Source: Eutreptiella sp. 'Long Island Sound 2002'
Taxonomy: Eukaryota > Euglenozoa > Euglenophyceae > Eutreptiales > Eutreptiaceae
Length of the DNA stretch: 64,000 nucleotides
Assembly (NCBI GenBank): GCA_964036045.1
Contig: OZ038378.1
Location: forward strand, 159,162,576-159,226,575
Reading direction: 5' to 3'
This document shows positions 29,318 through 39,238 of this stretch, one piece after another. Below the pieces are notes generated by a model. The model saw only the letters and a program-made list of their open reading frames with translations. It did not search any database and was not told the origin of the DNA. The translations under genes and the position numbers were made by a program. How positions within the stretch are numbered: the stretch's first letter is position 1; each line of letters begins with the position of its first letter.

Positions 29318-29569
29318 GTGCGCCTGCTCCCCCTCCTGACGTGCAGAACATTGCGTGTTGCTTGTTGGGCCCCAAAGGGTGTCTGTGGCGGGGAATGCTA
29401 ATGTGCATCCAACAAGGGAGGGGGGGGTGAGCTGCCTTTTTCTTCTTCTTTTTTTTGAAGAACTCTCATCCCCCCCATCCCACACCTTGTGCACCATTGG
29501 GTTCACCACTGACCACGGTCGGTCAACCGCCAAACGCGTCGGTCAACCTCAGGGCGTCGGGGGCACTCC

Positions 29570-29690
29570 CCTAGTTCAGTGGTGAGAGGCATGGACCTCA
29601 GGGCGTCTTGCCACGTGTGCGACTCCCAGCCGGCCCTACTGAGCGACACGCGGAGGAGGCCTTGAGAGGGGTCATGTTCGAACCCGGAGG
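29570..29690 (+). repeat. Degenerate tRNA-like sequence
   Basis: TAGTTCAGTGGTGAGAGGC is a good A box. A weak B box (GTGCGACTCCC) lies 40 bases on, and a better one (TGTTCGAACCC) about 100 bases on. Read as a SINE remnant; no cloverleaf is supported. Confidence 0.4.
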
Positions 29691-30224
29691 GCCGGCCAAC
29701 CCCACCTCTGGAGCAGGCAGCTCGGTGGTCGGCTCCCTCGGATGCGGGGATGCTTTGGATGAGGGGTGGAGGTGCAAACCCAACTCCCCGCCAGGGGCTA
29801 CTGTGCCTCCTGCGATGTCTGTACTCCACCACTGGAGTCCATACCTCTGCCCCGCCCTGTGGCATGCGACGGGGACGGCAGCACAAGGGTGTCGCGTCGG
29901 CGTCCGTTGCCCGTATTTTGCTGCTCTTGTTGGGGGGAGGGGGGTGGGCGCAGAGATGGAAACAGGACCACCAGCCATGAGCTGTGCCGTGCTCTACATC
30001 CCACGATGTCTCCTGCTGTGCAGTGGGATGCGCCCGCCGCCCCTTCCGCCGTGCAGCACCCTGAGCACCTGCTATCCCACAGCATCCTCCAGTACTGTGC
30101 ATGCGGTGGACGAGCACCGTGAAAAAGACCCAGAGCACCCTAGAGTGCAAAACGGAGCAGCCGGGAGCAACATGAGAAGGGCCCAGAGCAGCCTGGAGTA
30201 GGGTTCAGTACCGGTTGAATTCTA

Positions 30225-30475
30225 AAGATTTGCGAAAATATTTAATTCCTGGCACAAGATGTTGTTGTCCGCAAAAAAAACACGCAAAAAAAAATAATTA
30301 GTGGCTTCACGCCTTACGCAAAAATGGGTTCCGCAAAAAAAAAATCGCAAATTTTTTTTTTGCCCATTTTTGCCCATTTTGGATGCTGCCGCAAAATTTT
30401 TGCTTATTATTAATTCAAAACACCCAACGCAAAAATTAGGATTCCGCGAAACTTTAGAATCTGGCCGGTATGTGA
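30225..30475. repeat. AT-rich island with CGCAAAAAAA motifs and inverted ends
   Basis: CGCAAAAAAA-type motifs recur about every 25-40 bases (CCGCAAAAAAAA, CACGCAAAAAAAA, TCCGCAAAAAAAA). The ends, ATTCTAAAGATTTGCG and CGCGAAACTTTAGAAT, form a terminal inverted repeat with mismatches. It could be a MITE-like element; it lies inside intron 8. Confidence 0.6.
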
Positions 30476-30558
30476 CACGCCCAATGCACTCCCCGCACAA
30501 CACTCCCCCTGTGCAGCAGTGCGGTATCCCGGTCTCCACCCCCCCCCCCCCTGTGCAG

Positions 30559-31800
30559 ATGCAGTGGCAGTGGAAGCTGCACCACAAGGCGGAGTTCCTG
30601 CAGGCGATGTGGCGCGGGTACTCCGTGCGCCGGTTCGTCAGCAACTTCATGGCCACGGAGCGCGCGCGGCAGGACGAGGCCGAGCGCAAGAAGGACAAGG
30701 GCCGGCTTTTGCGGGAGGAGAAGGACGCGCGGCTGCGGGCGTCACGGCAGCGGGGGCTGGAGCAGGAGCTGAAGGACGAGCTCCGGGCGCAGCAGATCCA
30801 AAAGGCCGAGAGCAAGGCCGCGGGGAAGGCGAAGAAGGCCCAAGCGAAGAAGGCGGCGCCGGGGGCCCAGCGGTCGAAGAAGCGGCGAAGCATCGCACAC
30901 CCCGGGACCGCCGGGGCGGCGCCGGACCCGCCGGTGGCCCCGGCCCCGGCCCCGGCGCGCTTCCCGGACGCGTCCGCCGCCGCCACCGCCATCGCGGCGT
31001 GGGTGCGCGGCGTGCAGCTCCGCCGGTGGTTTGCCGGCGCGCGCGTCATCCTCGAGAAGGCCCGGGCGCAGCGCGGCGGGCCCCCGCCGGAAAGCCCCCG
31101 CCGCGCCAGGGCCGGGGCCCGGGCCGCGCCGGCGGAGCTGAAGCGCCGGACCGAGGCCCCCCAGGCCGACACCCCCCCGGAGGCGCCCTCGCTGGTGGTC
31201 CCCCCGAGGGACCCCCACGAGGACCGCCGGGCCCGGCTCATGCGGCTCGTGGGGTACTGCTTCGACACCCCCCGCCAGCCCGCCCCCGCCCCCGCCCCCG
31301 CCCCCCGCCGCGCCTCCCCCGGCGCCGCCGCGCGCCGCGCGCTCGCCCCCCCGCGCGCCGCCGCCCGGCGCCGGAGCCGCAGCCCCCCCCTGCGGCCGTC
31401 CCCGGCCCCGGAGGTGCTGCCCGCGTGGCGGCGCGCCCCGCGGCTGGTCCCCCTCCCCGAGACCCCCAGCCCCGCGCCGGTCCCCGGGGCCCACACCCTC
31501 CCGCTGCCCGCCCTCGGCCCGGCCCCCGGCCGCGCCCCCCCGGCCTCGCAGACCCTCCAGACCCCCGGGGCCCTGTGGGATCCCGTGCCCATCCGCCGGC
31601 AGCCGTACCGCTTGGCGGGGCTCAAGGCGCGCCCCCATGGCCCCAGGGGCGCGCGCCTCTCCACCACCGCAACGCGCCTGCCCGCCAGCGCCGCCTCCAA
31701 AGCGCTGGCCGCCAGCTCCCTGAGCCTTGCGGAGGCCGACATCTACTCGGCGAGTCCGGCGGTGCACGAGGCGGCGCGCATGGCCCACAGCTTCAGCTGA
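30559..31800 (+). CDS. Large IQ/SPRG protein, last exon i (two IQ-like motifs)
   Basis: The exon runs from CTGTGCAG|ATG to TGA 31798-31800, 413 codons. It opens MQWQWKLHHKAEFLQAMWRG with an IQ-like motif (FLQAMWRGYSVRRFVSNFM). A long charged helix follows (RARQDEAERKKDKGRLLREE, LEQELKDELRAQQIQKAESK), then a Lys-rich patch (KAAGKAKKAQAKKAAPGAQR) and a second IQ-like motif (AATAIAAWVRGVQLRRWFAG). The rest is Pro/Ala/Arg-rich with almost only G or C at third positions, ending RMAHSFS. Because ATG is the first codon it could serve as an internal start, but phase and an upstream coiled coil favour splicing. Calmodulin-type binding is inferred from the motifs. Confidence 0.75.
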   Translation: MQWQWKLHHKAEFLQAMWRGYSVRRFVSNFMATERARQDEAERKKDKGRLLREEKDARLRASRQRGLEQELKDELRAQQIQKAESKAAGKAKKAQAKKAAPGAQRSKKRRSIAHPGTAGAAPDPPVAPAPAPARFPDASAAATAIAAWVRGVQLRRWFAGARVILEKARAQRGGPPPESPRRARAGARAAPAELKRRTEAPQADTPPEAPSLVVPPRDPHEDRRARLMRLVGYCFDTPRQPAPAPAPAPRRASPGAAARRALAPPRAAARRRSRSPPLRPSPAPEVLPAWRRAPRLVPLPETPSPAPVPGAHTLPLPALGPAPGRAPPASQTLQTPGALWDPVPIRRQPYRLAGLKARPHGPRGARLSTTATRLPASAASKALAASSLSLAEADIYSASPAVHEAARMAHSFS

Positions 31801-32112
31801 GCCCCCCGCGCGACGCCCCGAGGGACAGGGCGCCGCCGCCTCCGGGGGGCCCGGGCCCTCTGCAATGGCAAAGGGCCCGGGCCGGGGCTGCGGGGGGCGG
31901 TCCCCTGCGCGCGGCGCGCCCCTGCGCCGGTGGTGTGGCGGTGCTCAGCATTCTGTGGGAGGAGGGGGTGGGGGGTATTCAGGGTCTGGGCGGACCCTCT
32001 CCGGGCGCATGGGCTCTGAAGTGTTTTGAAGCCGCTGCTGAGCAAGCGACGGCACTTTGTTGCTGCTGAGATGAAGTTGGTCCCTCACCCGCACTTCCCC
32101 GCATGCCAGCGC

Positions 32113-32271
<159 letters not shown>

Positions 32272-32521
32272 ATGGGCTCGTTGAACTATTACCGTGGAGC
32301 TGGCCCGGCGGAAGCCATGGAGCTACCACCCCACTTCCTGGGTGGTCCTGGGGCAGCGAGCCAGGTTCTGGCCAAAAGTGCATACCGCACTGGTCGAGGG
32401 GCAACACAGGGACCCCTGGCCTGCACTTTGGGCCTCACCGATGGGGAGCCACCCGACCCGAGGCGCCAGTGTGGCCGCACAGGCTCCACCGGGAGACCTG
32501 GAAAACATGATGAAAGTCCGC

Positions 32522-32525
<4 letters not shown>

Positions 32526-32612
<87 letters not shown>

Positions 32613-32637
32613 GCACACGCACACGCACGCACGCGCA

Positions 32638-32668
<31 letters not shown>

Positions 32669-32669
32669 T
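32526..32669 (+). repeat. Second compound CA array
   Basis: About 41 CA units, then a GCACGCACACGCAC-type mixture, then CA again. It is preceded by the same GCCATTCA as the first array and followed at 32690-32725 by a tRNA-like B box (TTGGTTCGAATCC). Confidence 0.95.
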
Positions 32670-32932
32670 GGAAACGCACTTGACCCTCACGGCGGGGGTC
32701 CTTGGTTCGAATCCTGGAGTGTAGGCCACGGCGCCGCCGGGGAACCATATCTTTTTGGAGTCTTTTTGTTCGTTGCGGCGTTTTCTCGGTTAGGTCCGTT
32801 GGGTGGCGGGAGGCGGCGGTTACAAAACTGTTGCGGCCGCGGCTGGAGTTGGAGGGGCGCGGTTGGAGTGCGCCTGACAGTTACTGTTGGGCGGCGCCTC
32901 ATCCCCTTCAAGCACAGGCATGAGGGGGCGGG

Positions 32933-32949
32933 GGGGGGGGGGGGGGGGG
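32933..32949 (+). repeat. Poly-G run
   Basis: A run of about 17 G lies downstream of the second CA array. Its exact length is unreliable. Confidence 0.8.
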
Positions 32950-35900
32950 TTAGTGGCAGGCGTGATGCCGGTCAGGTCGCAGGTTGCGGCATTTCTGAAG
33001 GTGGGACCGGATCTGAGGCTGCCCAAGACAATTAAAGCATGCTCAAACTGCGAGGTTCAACATTCCTACGCCCTACGTCCATTCATCAGCAAAACCATGA
33101 GTTGGCAGACTGTTGGGCACTAGCACACTGATGCAGGGCTTCCTCATCCCTTTTCCTTATGTACACTGTGGCTTTCACTGGCTCCAAGTCGTGCTGGGCC
33201 CTGGTTCTGGCTGTGGCCTGGACCCGTTCCCTGCTCCCAACTCCCTCGAACGGGCCGCTGTCGTGACCGTGGCCAACCGGCATGTGCCACACTCCCCTCT
33301 CCCGTGTGGCCTCCCTCTCCTTCAAGTGCAGCCCCCCCCCCCCCCCCCATCCACCACTACTTTGCCGTTTTGCATGTTATGGCCTCCCCCGCAGAATGGA
33401 TGGCAACACAGGCCTCTGACCTTGCCATGGTGCTGGTGGCCCCCCACTACCGGGGCTGCTGGGCCATTTCGACCTGATGCCTTGCTGCATGATGGCCTCC
33501 TGTGCCAGTCTACGTGCTGTTCCGCAGGACAAAGACGTATGACCACTACCGAAGCAGCTTTGTCCCACCGTGGTGGCTGCTCTGTTTTTTGTGTGTAACC
33601 TCGCCCGAACCCAGGGTTCATTTGTGCCACATTTTGTCGGACAGGGGGGGATCCCAAGCTCAGCCCCCGGCCCCTTTGCTGGTTGGTCACAACAAATAAA
33701 CCATGGCATACTACGCAGTAACCCACCAGCCTTCATGCAGCAAACCCCCATTCCTCCTCCTGCAATGTCTGTTTGAGCTTCGCAGTTTTCAACGGAATGC
33801 CCACCCGGGCAATCACCCGTTATTGGCCGCACTGGTTGTTTGGGATCGGGATCCAGGCTTCCGCTTCGGTGGCCCGAGTGCCTGTTCTCCCGGCCAGAGC
33901 CCACCCCCCCCCCCTCCACCAGGGCGATTTGTGGGGGAGGGAGGCTGAAGGGAGCTTTCAAGAGTTGCAGCAGCGGTCACTGGCTGCTGGATGGCGGTTT
34001 CGGGAGCCCAGGCGGGGGTACAAGCCACCACGGAATGAATGAATGACTGGCGGTTGCAAGACGGCTGGAGGGCAAAGGAGGGCGGACGAAGTGGTTGGGG
34101 CCCTCACAGTTATCTCCAAAGGGGGCACCCCCTTCAAGCGCAGGCCTGCCCTCCCCTCTGTGTCTCCATTGGAGTCTCTTTTGGTGGTTCCTTGCCTAAC
34201 CCTAACCTGCAGCAGGCCAGAAAGCAGCAGATTCTTCCTCTGTGTTGAAGGCGGCGTGCCAAAGCCCGCCCAGATTGGCACGTGTGGCATGACAGTCTGG
34301 TGATGGATTGGCACACCCCAACATCGACCCACAGCTTGGGACCCACTTGCAGTCCTGGCCAATAAGCCTGCCCTATCTTCGGATCAGTCTCAACGTGGGC
34401 AACTGCAAGAAGCGTACCCCCGAAATCGTCTGCTGCAGTTCCTCGTGTGCAGAGGGTATCAAGCCATGCTAATCTTTTAACCCGCGACCTATCTACTGTT
34501 TTGTCCACAACTCGACCCACCGTATTCCCAGCTCTATCCCAAACCTGTCCTTGCTGGCCCTGAGGTGTCTGAGCCCTAACCACTGCCTTCAAAGCTGCAT
34601 GATGCCCAAGTATCCATTTCGCACCCGGCATGGGTGCTGTGCTATTCAGGAGCGAATCGTACCGTACCGTCTTGCTTATGTTAGGAGCCCCGATGAGTCG
34701 AGCACTAATGGTTACCAACTGAGCTTTCCTCTCGCTCTTGTGTGTAACTAGGTGTGCATGGTGCTGCATGTTTTTTGTGTCCCACTTTGTAGGGCTGTGG
34801 TCATGTTTGGCATTTGTTTTGGCATTCCCTGATGTGCCCGTTTCAATACTGATTTGTGAGGTGCACTCACTTGAGAGACATTGGGTCAGTCACATGAAGA
34901 CAAGCCCGTTTGTTGTGGCTGCTTGCATCGTTCACATGTTTCAGGCATAATGGCCTCCAAGGGCGTCGCAGGTGTCAACCTGCAGTGCACAGCACAAAGG
35001 GTATTGCCTTTTGTGCTCAGGCACACGCAGCGTTGTGCAGAACCACGGCCAGAACCACAGTCCATTGCATGATCCTCTGGGGTTTTCGCGCATCCTCCGT
35101 ACCCCTGTTGTGTGGCTGGCTGTAAAAAAAAACGGGGTCAAACCCACAGGCCCAGAAATCAGTGTCTTCTTCTGCTTGTGCCATCTGTGCATCACAATCC
35201 ACCAGAAGATCAGGGACCCAAAAGTCTCATCAGACTGTGGGCAGTGAATGTCAATGTCTGTTTGTAACATGCCTGACCTTCTTAACCATCTGCATGCTGA
35301 TTGGATAGCTCTGCTGCAAGTTACAGTTGTTCAACGCCACGCCACAAATTGCCCTGCCAATCTCACTGTACAGTGTTTGGTTCTCCGATGCCAACAAATC
35401 ATAGTTGGCCCAGTTCAACACTGTTGCATTCAAGGACATCAACCAGTTGGTACACGAGTATCAGCATCATCAATTCAGCAGGTTTCTTCACCAGCCCATT
35501 CATGGCTCTGATTTGCTCTTGGTGGCCAGATGTCCATGTATGTATCTGTATGTGCACAGGCCGCCAGGTCGTGTTTTCTGCAACGATTTTTTACGGAACT
35601 GCGGGTACGTGGCAATGGTATGATTTTAGGTATTGTTTGGCACTGTACCAAGTAGGGCTGAATGCACCATGCTCAAAAAGGGCAACAAGGATGCCACCAG
35701 GTGTGAGCTGATAATCTGGCAATCTTTTCCCCACGTGGTGAGAATAAGTTGTTCACTGTATGCTATCCAAGTGACCATCCTCTCCCTTGCTGCTGATCCA
35801 ACTGTCATGTCATGCGATGATCTCTCTTGACAATGGACAGCCGTTGGGCGGTCGCTTCAGTTAACATGAACGGATAGCATGCAAATCCGCCTGGGAAGCG

Positions 35901-36104
35901 AGTAATACGGAAAATTCCCTCTTCCGCATGTTGTGGGCTCATAAAGGGGAGGTGGCGGCTGTATACAAGAGCATCACCTTTTCTCAAGAGGTGCTGGATT
36001 CACAAAAGTTCTGAGCAGAGAAGAGAGGATGTGAGCTCACGGATGTGCGCACCATGCAGCACACACGAGGAGGAATGTTGCCGTGGCCAATGTGGAAGCA
36101 GCAG

Positions 36105-36380
36105 TTTGGAGAAAAAAAAATTTAGATGCGAAAATTTTTTATATGCGCTAAAAAAAGATAGAACCTCTAAAAAAAAACACAAAACATCTACAATTTAATA
36201 CAAAACATCTAAAAAAAAAGTCAAAAGTGACTAAAATTTTAGATGGCTCTAAAAAATAATCCGCTGCAAATCTAAAAAAAAAAATAAAACAACGCTCCAG
36301 GAACAGACTTTGGGATCTAGGAAAAAATACAACCTCTGAAAAAAAAAATCCGCATCTAAAAAAAAAATGAAATAACGGAT
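36105..36380. repeat. AT-rich island with ATCTAAAAAAAA motifs
   Basis: Runs of seven to ten A, each preceded by CATCT, CCTCT or GCTCT, recur about ten times with spacings of roughly 20-35 bases (CATCTAAAAAAAAAGTC, CCTCTAAAAAAAAACAC, CGCATCTAAAAAAAAA). No coding frame is seen. It is similar to the islands at 28.8, 30.2 and 38.3 kb. Confidence 0.65.
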
Positions 36381-37563
36381 AACACTACTCCTACTCCCAC
36401 GTCCCTGCCGTGCCCTTATAGGCAACATGCAATAGAAACCACTGAATCACACTGTTCGTTGCATCTAGGGACAACATGACGCCCAGCATGACACCACTGC
36501 CAACAAGATTGCCTGATGCCAGATGCACTTTCCGAACGTGCTGTTGCAGTACACTTTACATTACGTGAGGATGATGGATAATGCAACCCACTTGATGACG
36601 TAGGAACCTGTCACTGTGCAACTGATGCACAAGACGCCTTCGTTGTGGACAAGGGCTGGAGTGCAATGGATTTTTGGACATGGCTGAAACAAATACAGAA
36701 CCAGCCTCCCTCCCTGTGTGCACCCTGGTCGGCCTATGTTGACCCACCATCTGAAGACATTTGGAAAGAGCAACACTTGGGCATGAAATTATGGGCAAAA
36801 TGCTATGAAAAGCAGTAAGAAACACATCTGTAATAGAATGAGAACTGGGTTTCTTTTCTGTCTGCCACTTGATCGTGCACTCAGACCCCTCCACTGCGAG
36901 AGCACTTTATCCCAACCTTTGAAATTGTGCCCCTGGGCTCTGGCCAAGGTGGCTGAGTACCCTACTTCACAAAATTGAGGCATTACGTATGATCCGTTCA
37001 AATGACCTCTCTCCATAGGTCTCTCAGCGAAGGAAGACCCCTGTTCTCTGAGCAGATGAATCTGTGAACATGGGCTTTGGCCAAGGTCGCTGACTACCCT
37101 GCTTTACGACATTCAAATAGTACCTGTGATCCTTTGCGATGAACTCTCTGCATAGGTCCCCCTACTCCAAAGGGGCACCTCCGTTTTGGGCATCACTGTC
37201 AGCTGAAGATGACTTCTTCGTGGTGCATGGTGGCGTTCTGATATGACCACCTGCATCCCTAAACAGAATTGCATCCAGAGACTGCTGAGCACTGTCTGCA
37301 GCGAGAAGGTGGGAGGGGGAGGTCGGTCCATAAAATGCTGCGCATTGAATGGAGTCAACGAGACAACTCAAAGATGTCCGCTACAGTCATCCACTTCCCA
37401 ACAACACGAAGGAAAATGCACGTCAACCGATCAGCGTTCACACCCTAGCACATGACTTCTTCCGTGCCACCCCTACACTTCTCTAGTTGTGTGCAAATTG
37501 CCTAGTCGCAAAGCAAAGCAACGCAAAAACGGTACTACAGTTGATCATGGTACTACGTGCATT

Positions 37564-37690
37564 GCGAGTCCCTAACCCCAACTCAGGGGGCCACGCAACA
37601 AAGCGTGGATTGTGAGTCCCTAACCCCTACTCTAGGGGCCACGCAATAAAGCGTGGATTGTGAATCCCTAACCCCAACTCAAGGGGCGCA
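37564..37690 (-). repeat. 48-bp hairpin repeats, inverted relative to 22.4 kb
   Basis: About three units, with GAGTCCCTAACC / GAATCCCTAACC anchors 48 bases apart (GT or AT at 37569, 37617, 37665). Each unit contains CCACGCAACAAAGCGTGG or CCACGCAATAAAGCGTGG, the same stem with a compensated loop change. Confidence 0.9.
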
Positions 37691-38069
37691 ACAATACTGA
37701 CCGATATGGGGTTGTGAAACAAACGAACAAGTGGAACACCCTACATTTCATTTTGGTTACCGCAATTCCATTCCCGGGTTTCCACACGGCCACCAAACGC
37801 TGGTGGTCACGCGGTTCCACGCTTCGTCCACACTCATTGCGGAGTGTGGCACCGCTAGCGTAGCAAGGTTAGCGGCTCTGCTTGGAGAGTAGATGGATTG
37901 GACGTAATGCTCAATGTGGTGGCAGCGCCCCGCGCCACGGGCCCCTTGTCCGCGGGCCGACGATTGCATTTAACATGTCTGGGCAACGAACGACATCTGT
38001 ATAGCGCCTCGTCTTGCTAATGAGGCGCTCGAAAGGTTGTCCAAAGAGGTGGGGGGTGGGAGCTGATGT

Positions 38070-38245
38070 CAAGCCTCACAGGTCAGCGTCCCCTGTGGGT
38101 GGGGAACAATCAACCTAGAAAAAGAGTGGAGGTGGTGAGAATGCACAAAAAGGTAGAAATGGGTGAAACAAGGGTGTAAATCCAAGCTGGAGGAGGGGGT
38201 TAAAATCAAACTTGCTTCATCACCCGTGCCCTCATGGGGTCTCCG
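38070..38245 (-). repeat. Inverted relative of the 10.44-10.58 kb repeat
   Basis: The reverse complement shows TTTCACCCATTTCTACC, CACTCTTTTTCTAGGTTGATT and, separately, GACCCCATGAGGGCACGGGT plus GATG, all of which occur in the 10.5-kb copy with substitutions and in a different order. Confidence 0.5.
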
Positions 38246-38289
38246 CACAAACCACTTTCCCCCCACAGTTGCCTCAGGAATCGCCCATA

Positions 38290-38490
38290 ACACTTTTTTG
38301 ACCATTTCTAAAATTTGCGGCATTTGCCCTAAAACAAAAACCGCGCGCCGAAACAAAACGTGCGACTATTTTTTTCTCGCGCAGAACATTTTTTTAGCGT
38401 AGATTTTTTTTTAGTGCGGATTTTTTGTTAGGTAAGAAAAAATATTATCCCTAAAGAAAATACTCCGCATCTAAAAAAAAATACAGGATC
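38290..38490. repeat. AT-rich island with GCGNNNATTTTTTT / CATCTAAAAAAAA motifs
   Basis: The T-tract and A-tract motifs are of the same kind as in the other three islands (GCGCAGAACATTTTTTTAGC, GTAGATTTTTTTTTAGTGCGG, GCATCTAAAAAAAAATAC), here in both orientations within one island. Confidence 0.6.
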
Positions 38491-39234
38491 AGTAGTTTGC
38501 CGAACACTTGGGACATCATTTAAAAATTACAATTTTAAAGCATGTGTTGGGACAGCAAGTCCTGGTGTTAGTTGGGCATTTCTATCATGTGTTATGGGCT
38601 TCTTGTGTATTTCTTTACCTCCACAGATCACCTTGGATTTTGTCTTTCCACCTTTTATCTCCGCCTTCACTGCCCTTGGATCCGCACTGTGAAACCCATA
38701 TTTTGCAAGATATCTTGTTGTTCGTAGAACAACAAGATCACAGTGCAGCCCTAATTTACAACAATCAGAATTATGCACAGCAATGTACCGTAACCTACAT
38801 GCATACATACAATGAAAAGAGATTTTGTTCTAACTAAAAATCCCATATCACAACGAACAATTTAACAATAAAATCCTACACTTCTGTATGCCAAAATACA
38901 GACACTCGCGACGCGCAAGCGTCAGCGGATACAATGTATCTTCTGGCGCCAACAAAGAAAAATAATGTTTTTTTGTAAAACATTTAACAGAAAATGTCCT
39001 GAACTAAAGTGACATCCTAACACAGGCTCCTATCGGGGCATGTGCCCATTGCACTCCCGTCCTAAGGCTGAACCCACCAGGGTTTGGCCTGAAAAAGCAG
39101 ACCATGGGCACTGCCCTGCATCCTGCTGGGGAGGGGAGGGGTGCCACAAGTCCTGACTGACCTCAATGAAAAAATAGGCACCCAGAAATTTTCAGAAAAG
39201 TATTTTCTGATCTGCGGGGGGGGGGGGGGCAGTG

Positions 39235-39238
39235 GTAC
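39235..39238 (+). other. Target-site duplication GTAC (left)
   Basis: GTAC directly precedes the TG of the 5' LTR. The same four bases follow the CA of the 3' LTR at 56425-56428. A 4-bp duplication fits a Ty3/gypsy integrase. Confidence 0.85.

Larger units (their letters stand above)
29318..30558 (+). other. Intron 8 of the large gene
   Basis: 1,241 bases, GTGCGC...CTGTGCAG. It includes a tRNA-like A box (CTAGTTCAGTGGTGAGAGGC near 29570), a B-box-like TGTTCGAACCC near 29675 and an A-tract island (30225-30475). Confidence 0.55.

Noticed and set aside
30222-31742. 506-codon minus-strand ORF opposite exon i
   Set aside because: Antisense shadow of the Pro/Ala/Arg-rich last exon; it ends in AT-rich intron sequence with no protein character.
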